Shown here piece by piece: positions 1 through 7,915 of a stretch of 64,000 nt of DNA. The stretch comes from UMGS363 sp051881815 (GTDB lineage Bacteria; Bacillota; Clostridia; Oscillospirales; Ruminococcaceae): contig JBJEQP010000092.1 in the NCBI GenBank assembly GCA_051881815.1, positions 42,366 to 106,365 of the forward strand, read 5' to 3'. Made by a program: the position numbers and the translations under genes. The notes beneath the pieces are model-generated. The model was given only the letters and a program-made list of their open reading frames with translations. It did no database searches and was not told the origin of the DNA. How positions within the stretch are numbered: position 1 is the first letter of the stretch; every line of letters begins with the position of its first letter.

Positions 1-595
1 TCATCTCAACGCTTGCTCTTGAAGCGTTGGAGATCATTACAAGACTTACGATAACGAGCGCCGCAAGAACGGTTATTGATATAATCGAGATAAAACGCTT
101 CAATTCTGTAAGTACATTGACAAAATCGTTAGGTGCTTTTACGGTGTAAATGCCGTCAAGACGGTTTATTTCCATAAGCGTGCTGCTCATTTTTTCGATA
201 TCCGCAACCTTGACCCTGTAGGAATCGGGAAGAGGACTCTCCTCGCCGACATACTGGAAAAGTTCCTCGGAATCAGCCATTTCCGACTTCATTTTTGCGA
301 AAGCTTCGTCCTTTGAATAGAAAACAACATCGCTGATATTGTTTAACGAGCGCAGCTTGTTTCCCATAACCTCTATCTCTTCTTCGCTTATATCATCATT
401 GAGAAAGATGATGACCTCGTTCTTGTTTTCGATGCCGCCGATGATAGAGTTTACATTAACTATAAAAAGCATCGAAAAGCCGACAAGCAGCAGCGATACC
501 ATAAGTATGCAGAAGCTTGCCACCGACATTATACGGTTTGTCCAGATGTTTTTTATACCCTGACCGAACAGGTAGCTTAAACCACTAAACTTCAT
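1..595 (-). CDS. ftsX: Cell-division protein FtsX, C-terminus outside the window
   Basis: This is the N-terminal part of FtsX, the membrane subunit of the FtsEX complex that in Gram-positive bacteria couples division to peptidoglycan hydrolase activation. The ATG at 593-595 begins MKFSGLSYLFGQGIKNIW, followed by a first membrane helix at about residues 22-45. A soluble extracellular loop follows, with the usual FtsX pattern (KNEVIIFLNDD, then FYSKDEAF). A second hydrophobic stretch begins just before the window edge. The reading frame is open to base 1, so the remaining helices lie outside. It sits directly downstream of ftsE, as in most Firmicutes. The family assignment is firm. Confidence 0.93.
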   Translation of the reverse strand, partial: MKFSGLSYLFGQGIKNIWTNRIMSVASFCILMVSLLLVGFSMLFIVNVNSIIGGIENKNEVIIFLNDDISEEEIEVMGNKLRSLNNISDVVFYSKDEAFAKMKSEMADSEELFQYVGEESPLPDSYRVKVADIEKMSSTLMEINRLDGIYTVKAPNDFVNVLTELKRFISIISITVLAALVIVSLVMISNASRASVEM

Positions 596-617
596 TTATT
601 TTTTCTCCTTAGGACTA

Positions 618-1304
618 TTAAACAAGTTCATAATTCGACTTGATAACATCATCAAAAACAACACGGCCATCCTGCATGGAAATGATCCTTCCGCCGAATT
701 CCTGCACGATCTCATGCTCGTGAGTTACCATAATGACCGTCGTTCCGCAATCGTTGATAGCCTGCAAAAGCTCAACTATGTCGTGCTTGAGTGCAGGGTC
801 AAGGTTGCCGGTCGGCTCGTCCGCAATTATAAGCTGCGGATCGTTCACAAGCGCTCTTGCTATCGCCGCTCTTTGCTTTTCACCGCCCGAAAGCTCACTC
901 GGCTTGCAGTAAGCCTTGTCTTTAAGCCCAACAAGATCAATAACGTAAGGCACTCTGTTTCGGATGTATTTATTGGAAGCGTTGATGCAGCGCAGCACGA
1001 ATGCAACGTTGTCATAAACGGTCATACTTTCGATAAGCTTGAAATCCTGAAAAACGCAGCCGATAGTTCTCCTGAGCCTGTAAGCGTTCCTCTTTTTCAT
1101 TTTTGTTAGGTTAAAGCCGTTCACCTGCAGCCTGCCCTTTGTCGGTTCGATCTCTTTGAGAAGGAGCCTTATGAACGTGCTTTTTCCTGCGCCGGATTTG
1201 CCGACAACGAACACAAATTCGCCGTCCTTTATTTTAATGTTGACATCATTCAAAGCGTCAACGCCGTTTGAATATGTAACAGATACATTTCGAAGTTCAA
1301 CCAA
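618..1304 (-). CDS. ftsE: Cell-division ATP-binding protein FtsE
   Basis: This 228-residue ABC ATPase is the cytoplasmic partner of FtsX. It shows Walker A GKSGAGKST at residues 35-43, the signature LSGGEKQRAAIARAL, and Walker B LIIADEPTGNLD, and its length is normal for FtsE. The only in-frame start that keeps the N-terminus MVELRNVSVTY is a TTG at 1302-1304; the ribosome site before it is weak. Only 22 bases separate it from ftsX, so the two are cotranscribed. An overlapping plus-strand ORF at 714-1109 is a shadow. Confidence 0.95.
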   Translation of the reverse strand: MVELRNVSVTYSNGVDALNDVNIKIKDGEFVFVVGKSGAGKSTFIRLLLKEIEPTKGRLQVNGFNLTKMKKRNAYRLRRTIGCVFQDFKLIESMTVYDNVAFVLRCINASNKYIRNRVPYVIDLVGLKDKAYCKPSELSGGEKQRAAIARALVNDPQLIIADEPTGNLDPALKHDIVELLQAINDCGTTVIMVTHEHEIVQEFGGRIISMQDGRVVFDDVIKSNYELV

Positions 1305-1449
1305 TGATTTGCACCGCCAATCAAATTTTCTTTAACATCTTTAACATAAGAACAGAAAAGGGCAGAATTACGGCTGTACCGATACCGATAAACTACCGTT
1401 ACCGAGCCGCTATCTTTGAGATTTCCGTAAATTCTCTTACGAAATGACA

Positions 1450-1478
1450 AAGGGGGCACCCCTTACCTGCCCCCATTT
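1450..1478 (-). terminator. Hairpin terminator after the PucR/CdaR-type gene
   Basis: GGGGGCA at 1452-1458 pairs with TGCCCCC at 1468-1474 around a 9-base loop. A short T run follows on the minus strand and a longer one on the plus strand. It lies 34 bases beyond the stop of the regulator gene, whose transcript it probably ends. Confidence 0.5.
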
Positions 1479-1507
1479 TTTGTTTAATTTAGAATATGAT
1501 CTAATTT

Positions 1508-2593
1508 TTAGAATTTAACAGGGTTTGCCGAAAGATACTTCTTTACCATAAGTGCGATCTTGAATACGATAGCGTGGTCGAATTCTCTGAGGTCAAGTCC
1601 TGTGAGCTTCTTTATCTTTTCAAGTCTGTAAACAAGTGTGTTTCTGTGAACAAAGAGCTTTCTCGAGGTTTCGGAAACGTTCAGATTGTTCTCAAAGAAA
1701 CGCTGGATAGTGAAGAGCGTTTCGTGATCGAGCGATTCGATCGAGCCCTTCTTGAAAACCTCCTGAAGGAAGGTCTCGCAGAGTGTTGTAGGGAGGTGAT
1801 AGATAAGTCTTGCGATTCCGAGATTATCGTAGGAAACGATAGACTTGTCCGTGTCAAATACCTTGCCGACTTCAAGTGCGATCTGTGCTTCCTTGAACGA
1901 ACGCGCAAGATCCTTTATGCCGACAACAACAGTACCGATGCCGACATTTACTCTTGTGTAGAATTCGCTCGAAAGGGTATCGGAAATAGAACGAGCAAGC
2001 TTTTCAAGATCCTTCGATTCAACATTGCTCTTTACTTCCTTGACAAGAATGATATCCGATTCGGTAATGTTGAGAACGAAATCCTTTGTCTTGTCGGGGA
2101 AGAGGTTCTGAATGATATCGAATGCGGAAACATCGTTCGAGGAAATGATCCTGATAAGAAGGACCACACGACTTACATCGCTGTTGAAGTGAAGCTCTCT
2201 TGCCTTTACAACGATATCGCCGGGAAGGATATTGTCGAGAACAACATTCTTGATGAAGTTGCTGCGGTCATATTTTTCATCATAATACTGCTTGATGGAA
2301 GAAAGGGTGATAGCCATAATGCTTGCATATTTTGCAGCATTATCATCGGTTCCCTCAACAAAAACAGCATAGTCGGGCTTTATATGCGAACCGAATGGCT
2401 TGTATGTATAGCCATCTCTCACAAAAATGTCGTGAGAATCACTCAAATCGAGAGAAACGAACTCATTTGTTGTACCGATCTTGGAAAGATCGCTGCAGGC
2501 AACAATAGCGGCAGTCGAATCAACAACACCGATAGTACAGTCCATTGTATCTCTCATCTGGTGAATAAGTCCCTGGAACAATCTGTTTGACAT
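1508..2593 (-). CDS. PucR/CdaR-family helix-turn-helix regulator
   Basis: This 361-residue protein ends in the PucR C-terminal helix-turn-helix (VSETSRKLFVHRNTLVYRLE, then KIKKLTGLDLREFDHAI), the hallmark of CdaR/PucR-type regulators of sugar-diacid or purine use. The N-terminal part (about residues 5-110) looks like a small-molecule sensor domain, and the middle (about 120-280) like the GGDEF-related linker common in this family. The ligand and target genes cannot be read from the sequence. The start at 2593 follows an AAAGGATG ribosome site. The gene stands alone between HPr and ftsEX, with a terminator downstream. The nearby sugar phosphotransferase component may be coincidental. Confidence 0.85.
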   Translation of the reverse strand: MSNRLFQGLIHQMRDTMDCTIGVVDSTAAIVACSDLSKIGTTNEFVSLDLSDSHDIFVRDGYTYKPFGSHIKPDYAVFVEGTDDNAAKYASIMAITLSSIKQYYDEKYDRSNFIKNVVLDNILPGDIVVKARELHFNSDVSRVVLLIRIISSNDVSAFDIIQNLFPDKTKDFVLNITESDIILVKEVKSNVESKDLEKLARSISDTLSSEFYTRVNVGIGTVVVGIKDLARSFKEAQIALEVGKVFDTDKSIVSYDNLGIARLIYHLPTTLCETFLQEVFKKGSIESLDHETLFTIQRFFENNLNVSETSRKLFVHRNTLVYRLEKIKKLTGLDLREFDHAIVFKIALMVKKYLSANPVKF

Positions 2594-2597
2594 AGCC

Positions 2598-2863
2598 TTG
2601 ACATCCTTTCATACCGAATAATCACGGATTTAACATAAAATCGCATCTACCCGAACATAAGCAGACACAATATTCTGCTGCAAGCTTTACAGCTTTAATC
2701 AAAAGTCACCAAAAAACAATGACATTTTCTCCATTAAATATATTACAGAGTATATTCTATCACATTTTGTGCAAATTTGTGTGAACAATTTATTAATTCC
2801 TATCGTTTTTAATAAAAAATTTAGATAATACATCTAAAATCCATATATGATTTTCGTAAATAT
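2598..2863. other. AT-rich gene-free stretch upstream of the regulator
   Basis: No open reading frame, RNA gene or convincing promoter with both boxes is visible here. The sequence is strongly AT-rich toward 2750-2860 and presumably holds the promoter of the minus-strand regulator. Confidence 0.4.
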
Positions 2864-2897
2864 ACAAAAAAGCCGTCGGAAAAGCTTCCAACGGCTT
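2864..2897 (-). terminator. Intrinsic terminator of the HPr gene
   Basis: On the minus strand AGCCGTTGGAA pairs with TTCCGACGGCT around a short loop and is followed directly by a run of six T residues. It begins 17 bases after the HPr stop codon and is a strong rho-independent terminator. Confidence 0.85.
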
Positions 2898-2913
2898 AAA
2901 ATGTATAGAGAAT

Positions 2914-3186
2914 TTATCTTGTTTCCTCAGCAAAACCGCTTTCAACAAGCTCAACAAGTCCGTCAACAGCTGCTTCTTCGTCAGCGCCGTCAGCGATAAC
3001 TCTGATCTGTGTGCCGCCTACGATGCCGAGGGAAAGAATGCCGAGAAGAGATTTTGCATTTACTCTTCTTTCTTCCTTTTCGATCCAGATAGAGGACTTG
3101 AATTCGTTTGCCTTTTGAATGAAGAATGTTGCGGGACGAGCGTGAAGACCAACCTGATTCTGAACAATTACATCTTTAACGTACAT
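2914..3186 (-). CDS. ptsH: Phosphocarrier protein HPr
   Basis: This 90-residue protein is HPr, the soluble phosphocarrier of the sugar phosphotransferase system and the corepressor partner of CcpA in Firmicutes. The phosphoryl-accepting His15 lies in GLHARPA, and the HPr-kinase target Ser46 lies in NAKSLLGILSLG, so both catalytic and regulatory sites are kept. This distinguishes it from Crh, which lacks the His. The start follows AAGGAG. It is monocistronic here: it has its own promoter and terminator, and no ptsI lies next to it. Confidence 0.95.
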   Translation of the reverse strand: MYVKDVIVQNQVGLHARPATFFIQKANEFKSSIWIEKEERRVNAKSLLGILSLGIVGGTQIRVIADGADEEAAVDGLVELVESGFAEETR

Positions 3187-3286
3187 AATTCTCTCTCCTT
3201 ACTCATTTCTTAAAAGCTTTTATATATCAAAAAAGCCGGGGCGATCATATATTTATGTTAAACCGCCTTTTCTTTTTATTGTTTAT

Positions 3287-3315
3287 ATTATAACCCCGAA
3301 ATCAGCAATAGTCAA
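3287..3315 (-). promoter_or_regulatory. Sigma-A promoter for HPr
   Basis: On the minus strand TTGACT (3310-3315) and TATAAT (3287-3292) are separated by exactly 17 bases. The predicted start is near 3280, about 95 bases upstream of the HPr start codon. Confidence 0.8.
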
Positions 3316-3486
3316 CGGCAATTTGTCATAAATCCGGAGTTTGGGCGAAAATTCTGCTATTTTGATTAACTGTGCAGTTTATGCCGCGTTCGGTTTGTTC
3401 ATAATTACTAATTTTATCACCTATGAACAAAATTCCACAGAAAATTATAGTTAAATCGTCAAAAGCTTATCAATAAATTATATGAT

Positions 3487-4203
3487 TTATCGATTCTTTT
3501 TGTTCACATCTATATTTTGTTCATATTTTGCATACATATCGGGTCGTCTTTGTTTGGTTATTTCGACAGACATTTTGTGACGATATTCTGCAATATTTTT
3601 GTGATGTCCCGTCAGCAGAACGGGCGGAACAGCCTCGCCTTCCCACACCTCGGGTTTTGTATAATGCGGATACTCGAGCAGACCTGCAAAGTGGCTCTCG
3701 TCGGTAAAGCACTCCTCCGAAGAAAGCACCCCGGGGCACATCCTCGCCACAGCGTCTATCATCACCATCGCAGGAAGCTCGCCGCCCGTGAGAACGTAGT
3801 CACCGATAGAGATATCCTCATCAACGATCCTGTCAAGAACACGCTGGTCAACGCCCTCATAATGTCCGCAAAGCACGAACAGCCTCGGCATTTTCGACAG
3901 CTCTATCGCTTTTTTCTGCGTGAAAACGCTTCCCTTCGGCGACATATAGATGACATACGGCTTTTCCTCCGCCATTTCCGCAACAGCATTGTAGCATCGG
4001 TAGATAGGGTCAGCCTGCATCACCATTCCCATTCCGCCGCCGTAGGGAGTATCATCGACCCTGCGGTGCTTGTCGAGCGTGTAGTCGCGTATCTGGTGGC
4101 AGCATACCTCGATCTTTCCGGCTTTTCTGGCTCTGCCGATGATGCTCTCGGAGAGGACGTTCTCGCACATTTCGGGAAAAAGCGTTGCAACGTCAATCCT
4201 CAT
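3487..4203 (-). CDS. trmD: tRNA (guanine-N1)-methyltransferase TrmD
   Basis: TrmD methylates G37 of tRNAs that read CNN codons, using S-adenosylmethionine. The 238-residue protein starts MRIDVATLFPEMCENVL and carries the trefoil-knot SPOUT motifs LCGHYEGVDQRVLD and SIGDYVLTGGELPAMVMIDA. I placed the start at 4203, not at the longer 4260 frame, because family members begin at this MRID-type N-terminus. With this start it overlaps the rimM stop by 11 bases, which implies translational coupling. The rimM-trmD order is the usual one. Confidence 0.96.
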   Translation of the reverse strand: MRIDVATLFPEMCENVLSESIIGRARKAGKIEVCCHQIRDYTLDKHRRVDDTPYGGGMGMVMQADPIYRCYNAVAEMAEEKPYVIYMSPKGSVFTQKKAIELSKMPRLFVLCGHYEGVDQRVLDRIVDEDISIGDYVLTGGELPAMVMIDAVARMCPGVLSSEECFTDESHFAGLLEYPHYTKPEVWEGEAVPPVLLTGHHKNIAEYRHKMSVEITKQRRPDMYAKYEQNIDVNKKNR

Positions 4204-4702
4204 CGAAAAGTCCCTCCAGCTTGTGGATAAGCATTTTACCCTCGGGAATATTCGTTTCAATCACAACATCGGGTATAGCAGGGATAAGCCTTATCTTACC
4301 GTCTGCGTCCTTGATATGGTAAACATCGTTCGCACCCGTCTGGGTGATGTCGCAGATCTTGCCGTAATCGGTGCCGTCATCGTTGTCGAAGACCTCAAGT
4401 CCGATAAGATCCTGAACAAAGTAGCAGCCCTCTTCAAGCTCGACCTCGTTTCTGTCCATATAAAGTATCTTGTTGCGCATTTCCCGCGCCTGTTCAACGG
4501 TATCAACGCCCTTTATCTTCATAAGGACGATGTTTTTGTGAGGGTGCGCTCTTTCTATTTCAACGGGCGTTTGCCCCTTGTCAAAGTAGAGAGTGTCAAA
4601 CTCGCAGAGGAACTCACGGGAATCGCACCACGCTTCAACACGCACTTCTCCTTTAAGACCCTGAACGGCTACGATCTTGCCTATTTCAAGAAATTGTTTC
4701 AT
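4193..4702 (-). CDS. rimM: 16S rRNA processing protein RimM
   Basis: RimM is a ribosome maturation factor that binds S19 during 30S assembly. The 169-residue protein begins MKQFLEIGKIVAVQGLKGEVRV, typical of the family, and has the C-terminal PRC-barrel (YFVQDLIGLEVFDNDDG, then IPAIPDVVIETNI). The start at 4702 is preceded by GGAG at proper spacing; the longer frame to 4753 would run through the terminator just upstream. It lies in the rpsP-khpA-rimM-trmD block and overlaps trmD. Confidence 0.95.
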   Translation of the reverse strand: MKQFLEIGKIVAVQGLKGEVRVEAWCDSREFLCEFDTLYFDKGQTPVEIERAHPHKNIVLMKIKGVDTVEQAREMRNKILYMDRNEVELEEGCYFVQDLIGLEVFDNDDGTDYGKICDITQTGANDVYHIKDADGKIRLIPAIPDVVIETNIPEGKMLIHKLEGLFDED

Positions 4703-4727
4703 AGCATTTTCTCCTATCGAAAACTGT

Positions 4728-4763
4728 AAAAAAAGGATATCGTGAGTTTTCACAATATCCTTT
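4728..4763 (-). terminator. Intercistronic terminator between khpA and rimM
   Basis: On the minus strand AAAGGATATTGTGA pairs with TCACGATATCCTTT around a four-base loop and is followed by a T run. The stem contains one G-U wobble on this strand, which becomes an A-C mismatch on the other, so it favours minus-strand RNA. It ends only 26 bases before the rimM start and should reduce rimM-trmD expression relative to rpsP. Confidence 0.75.
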
Positions 4764-4783
4764 AGCGTTTATTGTTCGCAATA

Positions 4784-5017
4784 TCAGTCGATCTCAACCA
4801 TTATCTTCTGGTTCTGTCTGCCTGCGCCTGCACGCATAACGGTACGGATAGCCTTTGCGATCCTGCCCTGCTTGCCGATAACGCGTCCCATATCTTCTCT
4901 TGCAACGTGGAGATGATAAACGATCACGCCTTCCTCGTTAGGCTCGTCAACATCGATCTGAACAGCGTCCTTATCTTCAACAAGTCCGCTGACGATAGCT
5001 AAAAGCAAATCTTTCAT
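4784..5017 (-). CDS. khpA: RNA-binding KH-domain protein KhpA
   Basis: This 77-residue protein consists of one KH domain with the GxxG-type loop VIGKQGRIAKAIRTVMRA. The family (YlqC/KhpA) binds RNA and often pairs with KhpB/Jag. The start at 5017 gives MKDLLLAIVSGLVED and has GGAG at ideal spacing; the upstream ATG at 5032 overlaps that ribosome site. It lies between rpsP and rimM, its usual place in Firmicutes. Confidence 0.93.
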   Translation of the reverse strand: MKDLLLAIVSGLVEDKDAVQIDVDEPNEEGVIVYHLHVAREDMGRVIGKQGRIAKAIRTVMRAGAGRQNQKIMVEID

Positions 5018-5144
5018 ATATAAAAACTCCATTCATATTATTTTCGGAGCAAACGGTTCATTCCAAATCCACCTGCGGAAGAACGCCAGAGGCATCCGCC
5101 CCAGCGTCCGCACGATGTAAAACAGCAAAGCAAAACTTCAAAAA

Positions 5145-5387
5145 TTACTTAACGTTATTCTTGTCGAAAAGCTTCTTAACAACCTCTGTGGGCTGTGCGC
5201 CGTTTGCGATCCATTTCTTTGCCTTTTCAGCGTCAACACTGAAAACTGCAGGTTCCTTTGTGGAATCGTAGTAACCGATCTCCTCGATGAATCTGCCGTT
5301 TCTGGGATATCTGGAATCAGCAACAACGATTCTGTAGAAAGGAGCCTTCTTTGCGCCCATTCTTCTGAGTCTGATTTTAACTGCCAT
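5145..5387 (-). CDS. rpsP: 30S ribosomal protein S16
   Basis: This 80-residue protein is S16, with MAVKIRLRRMGAKKAPFYRI at the N-terminus and the conserved VADSRYPRNGRFIEEIGYYD motif. It is a primary-binding small-subunit protein. A GGAGGTG-type ribosome site precedes the ATG. It heads the khpA-rimM-trmD segment and is probably expressed from the ylxM-ffh promoter upstream, through two small membrane-protein genes. Confidence 0.97.
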   Translation of the reverse strand: MAVKIRLRRMGAKKAPFYRIVVADSRYPRNGRFIEEIGYYDSTKEPAVFSVDAEKAKKWIANGAQPTEVVKKLFDKNNVK

Positions 5388-5428
5388 TTATATTCACCTC
5401 CAACAGTGTCTTAAATAATTCTAATATC

Positions 5429-5653
5429 TCAAAGCATCTCTGCATTGAAACCGAAATAAACCGCTGCCGCAGCGACAGCCGAAACGACGGAAAACAGATA
5501 GGATATCTTTACAGCGGTATTTGCCTTTGCTTCTCCGCTTCCGGAATCGTTCCCATTCTCTTTTTCCCGTCTGCACTTCGCAAGATATATCGAAGGCTCT
5601 GCTGCAAAGAAAATGCAAAGCACAACGAGCATATCGAATGCAAACATTATCAT
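5429..5653 (-). CDS. Small two-helix membrane protein, unknown function
   Basis: This 74-residue protein has a hydrophobic N-terminal helix (about residues 2-20), a charged middle rich in Lys, Glu and Gly (about 26-45), and a second helix (about 49-68). I do not recognise a family. GAGGT lies 10-12 bases upstream of the ATG. It is encoded between ffh and rpsP on the same strand, next to another two-helix membrane protein, so it is probably transcribed with the translation genes. A longer overlapping frame (5421-5732) is less likely. Confidence 0.6.
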   Translation of the reverse strand: MIMFAFDMLVVLCIFFAAEPSIYLAKCRREKENGNDSGSGEAKANTAVKISYLFSVVSAVAAAAVYFGFNAEML

Positions 5654-5682
5654 AAAACAACCTCAACTCATAATTCCTTAAT

Positions 5683-5898
5683 TCAAAGCCATCCGAACAA
5701 AACTGCAAACCCAAACACCGTAAGCAGCACACCCACAGCCCCTATGCGAAGCCGTACAGCATTTCTGCTTTTGCGCCGATTTCCCGTCCTGACATTTCGG
5801 TCAGCCCAGTAGCCGATAAAAAATTTCCAATCCATGACCGCCGCCGCAATGCAGAATATCCCCATTGCCGCAAACAGTATAAAATAGAAAGCATCCAT
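5683..5898 (-). CDS. Small two-helix membrane protein, weakly Imm17-like
   Basis: This 71-residue protein has two hydrophobic helices (about residues 4-22 and 50-69) around a basic loop. The layout, a helix ending in MDWKFFIGYW, an Arg-rich linker with RKSRNAVRLRIGAVG, then a second helix, loosely resembles the Imm17 family of small immunity-like membrane proteins. That match is from memory and weak. Its start lies 7 bases downstream of the ffh stop, so it is cotranscribed with ffh. Confidence 0.6.
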   Translation of the reverse strand: MDAFYFILFAAMGIFCIAAAVMDWKFFIGYWADRNVRTGNRRKSRNAVRLRIGAVGVLLTVFGFAVLFGWL

Positions 5899-5904
5899 TT
5901 AGGA

Positions 5905-7275
5905 TCACTTCATCGGCGGAAGTCCGCCCATTCCCATCATTCCTCTGGGAACGCGGAACTTATTTTTCTTTCCTTTTCCATTCTTTCCCATAATGCCGAG
6001 CTGCTTCATCATCTTCTGCATCTCTTCAAACTGCTTCAAGAGTCTGTTGACATCGGCAACTGTGTTTCCGCTTCCTGCCGCAATTCTGCGTTTTCTCGGC
6101 GGAGTTATGATAGACGGCTTTGCTCTTTCCGCAGGCGTCATTGAAAGGATAATAGCCTCAATGCGCCTTACCTGACCGTCGTCAACGTCAACATCGTCGA
6201 GCTTGTTTCCGACGCCTGGGAGCATACCGAGTATCTGCTTGATAGGACCCATTTTCTGGATCTGCTTCATCTGATCGAGTAGGTCGTTCATATCGAACGA
6301 ATTCTCCTTGATCCTTTCAGCAAGCTTCTGGGTGTTTTCCTCGTCAAAGGTAGACTGTGCTCTCTCGATAAGTGTGAGCATATCGCCCATACCGAGGATA
6401 CGGGAAGCCATTCTGTCGGGGTGGAAGGGTTCAAAATCGTCAAGCTTTTCACCCGTTCCAACGAACTTGATCGGCTTGCCTGTTACAGCAAGTACGGAAA
6501 GTGCCGCACCGCCTCTTGTATCGGAGTCAAGCTTCGACATAAGAACGCTGTCGATACCGAGTGCGTCATCGAACGCTTTCGCAACATTGACCGCGTCCTG
6601 ACCTGTCATCGCATCGACAACGAGCATTATCTCATTCGGCGAGGTCTCGGTCTTTATTGCTTTAAGCTCATTCATAAGAGCTTCGTCTATATGAAGTCTG
6701 CCCGCAGTATCAAGGATAACAACATCGTTTCCGTGATCCTTTGCGTGGCTGACCGCTTCCTTTGCGATCGTTACGGGGTTTATCTGACCCATTTCAAAGA
6801 CCTTTACATCAGCCTTTTTGCCGACAACGCCGAGCTGGTCGATAGCCGCAGGACGGTAAACGTCGCAGGCAACGAGCAGCGGACGCTTGCCCATATCCTT
6901 GAAATACTTCGCAAGCTTTGCCGCATGGGTAGTTTTACCCGAACCCTGAAGGCCGCACATCATGATCACGCACGGAGGCTTCGAGGGGAATTCAATTCTT
7001 GCCGTGCCGTCGCCCATAAGAGCAACAAGCTCGTCATTAACTATCTTTATCACCTGCTGGCCGGGAGTAAGGCTCTGCAGCACATCTTCGCCGACAGCAC
7101 GCTCCGTCACCTTTGCAACGAAATCTTTAACGACCTTATAGTTTACGTCAGCTTCAAGCAGTGCAAGACGGACTTCACGCATCGCTTCCTTAACATCGGC
7201 CTCGGTAAGCTTTCCTCGTCCCTTCAGGCGCTTAAAAACGCTGCTGAGTTTTTCGGACAAGCCTTCAAACGCCAT
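5905..7275 (-). CDS. ffh: Signal recognition particle protein Ffh (SRP54)
   Basis: Ffh is the GTPase of the signal recognition particle; with the 4.5S/scRNA it binds emerging signal sequences and docks with FtsY. The 456 residues show the N domain, the G domain (P loop CGLQGSGKTTHAAKLA, DVYRPAAIDQL, VILDTAGRLHID, SKLDSDTRGGAAL) and the Met-rich M domain with a C-terminal PRGMMGMGGLPPMK tail. Length is normal. It lies 18 bases downstream of ylxM, the conserved arrangement. Confidence 0.97.
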   Translation of the reverse strand: MAFEGLSEKLSSVFKRLKGRGKLTEADVKEAMREVRLALLEADVNYKVVKDFVAKVTERAVGEDVLQSLTPGQQVIKIVNDELVALMGDGTARIEFPSKPPCVIMMCGLQGSGKTTHAAKLAKYFKDMGKRPLLVACDVYRPAAIDQLGVVGKKADVKVFEMGQINPVTIAKEAVSHAKDHGNDVVILDTAGRLHIDEALMNELKAIKTETSPNEIMLVVDAMTGQDAVNVAKAFDDALGIDSVLMSKLDSDTRGGAALSVLAVTGKPIKFVGTGEKLDDFEPFHPDRMASRILGMGDMLTLIERAQSTFDEENTQKLAERIKENSFDMNDLLDQMKQIQKMGPIKQILGMLPGVGNKLDDVDVDDGQVRRIEAIILSMTPAERAKPSIITPPRKRRIAAGSGNTVADVNRLLKQFEEMQKMMKQLGIMGKNGKGKKNKFRVPRGMMGMGGLPPMK

Positions 7276-7293
7276 ACAAACACTCCTTTCGGG

Positions 7294-7686
7294 TCAAAAC
7301 AGGTCTTTGTTATCCTCTGCAAGCTGAACAAGATATTCAGCACGTTTGGTTATAGCTTTCGGAGCGGTCCAATGCAGACATTCTTCCTTTATGTCTGCGG
7401 CAAGCTGACCGACTTCGGTTATTATCTCATAATATTTCTGCGAGCGCTGTGCAAGGTGGAATTTATCCTCAAGCTCAAGCATTGTCTGTTCACCGCGCTT
7501 GATGCTGTCGCGAACGCCCTGTCTTGTAATGTTTTCATGCTCTGCGATCTCGGAGAGTGACAGATCCTCGTTATAATAGAGGTCTATAACGTCACGCTGT
7601 TTATCCGTGAGCATATCCGCATAATAATCAAGCAGCACCGAAAACTGTAAATTCTTATCTCCGCTCACGTTCATTCCCCCGATCAT
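7294..7686 (-). CDS. ylxM: YlxM-family helix-turn-helix protein (UPF0122)
   Basis: YlxM is a small DNA-binding-like protein encoded before ffh in many Firmicutes and thought to modulate the SRP. The helix-turn-helix is seen in LSLSEIAEHENITRQGVRDSIKRGE, after the family motif LTDKQRDVIDLYYNEDL. Start choice is uncertain: the ATG at 7686 has no ribosome site, the ATG at 7674 is too close to GGGGGA, and a GTG at 7668 has that GGGGGA six bases upstream and may be the true start. It is the first gene of the SRP operon. Confidence 0.88.
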   Translation of the reverse strand: MIGGMNVSGDKNLQFSVLLDYYADMLTDKQRDVIDLYYNEDLSLSEIAEHENITRQGVRDSIKRGEQTMLELEDKFHLAQRSQKYYEIITEVGQLAADIKEECLHWTAPKAITKRAEYLVQLAEDNKDLF

Positions 7687-7691
7687 CAGAT

Positions 7692-7713
7692 GTAAAGCAA
7701 AATTACTTTACAT
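7692..7713. promoter_or_regulatory. Inverted repeat at the ylxM transcription start
   Basis: ATGTAAAG and CTTTACAT form an 8-bp inverted repeat around an 8-base spacer. It overlaps the predicted start of transcription (near 7707), so it could be an operator or a 5' UTR hairpin. Confidence 0.4.
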
Positions 7714-7742
7714 ATTATACACTATTTCAACTCTTTTGTCAA
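7714..7742 (-). promoter_or_regulatory. Sigma-A promoter for ylxM-ffh
   Basis: On the minus strand TTGACA (7737-7742) and TATAAT (7714-7719) match consensus perfectly with a 17-bp spacer. This should be a strong promoter for the SRP and ribosomal operon. Confidence 0.88.
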
Positions 7743-7841
7743 TAGGTTTGAAGAAATTTAACATTTTCTGCGTTTTGACATATACACCCTGTTCAGAAAA
7801 AACACTTTTTGTCCATTTGTGTGAACTGCAAGCAAAAAGAA

Positions 7842-7901
7842 CAAGCTGTATTTCCTCTTCGCATAACAATATGCAAAATTTTTGTGAGAAATTACAGCTT
7901 G
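7842..7901 (-). terminator. Terminator after the EAL gene
   Basis: On the minus strand AAGCTGTAATTTC pairs with GAAATACAGCTT, with a smaller inner hairpin, and GTTCTTTTT follows. It lies just past the stop of the large EAL gene. Confidence 0.6.
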
Positions 7902-7915
7902 TATAATCAATATTG

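Noticed and set aside
1574..2590. 338-codon plus-strand ORF opposite the PucR-type gene
   Set aside because: It is the shadow of a gene with a clear helix-turn-helix domain; it has no ribosome site of its own.
5421..5732. 103-codon minus-strand ORF overlapping two small membrane genes
   Set aside because: It runs in another frame through two better-supported genes with ribosome sites and clear membrane helices, and its Cys/Arg-rich composition looks like an out-of-frame reading.
6421..7560. 379-codon plus-strand ORF opposite ffh and ylxM
   Set aside because: It is antisense to two certain genes. Long antisense frames arise readily here from codon bias, and the translation has no recognisable domain.
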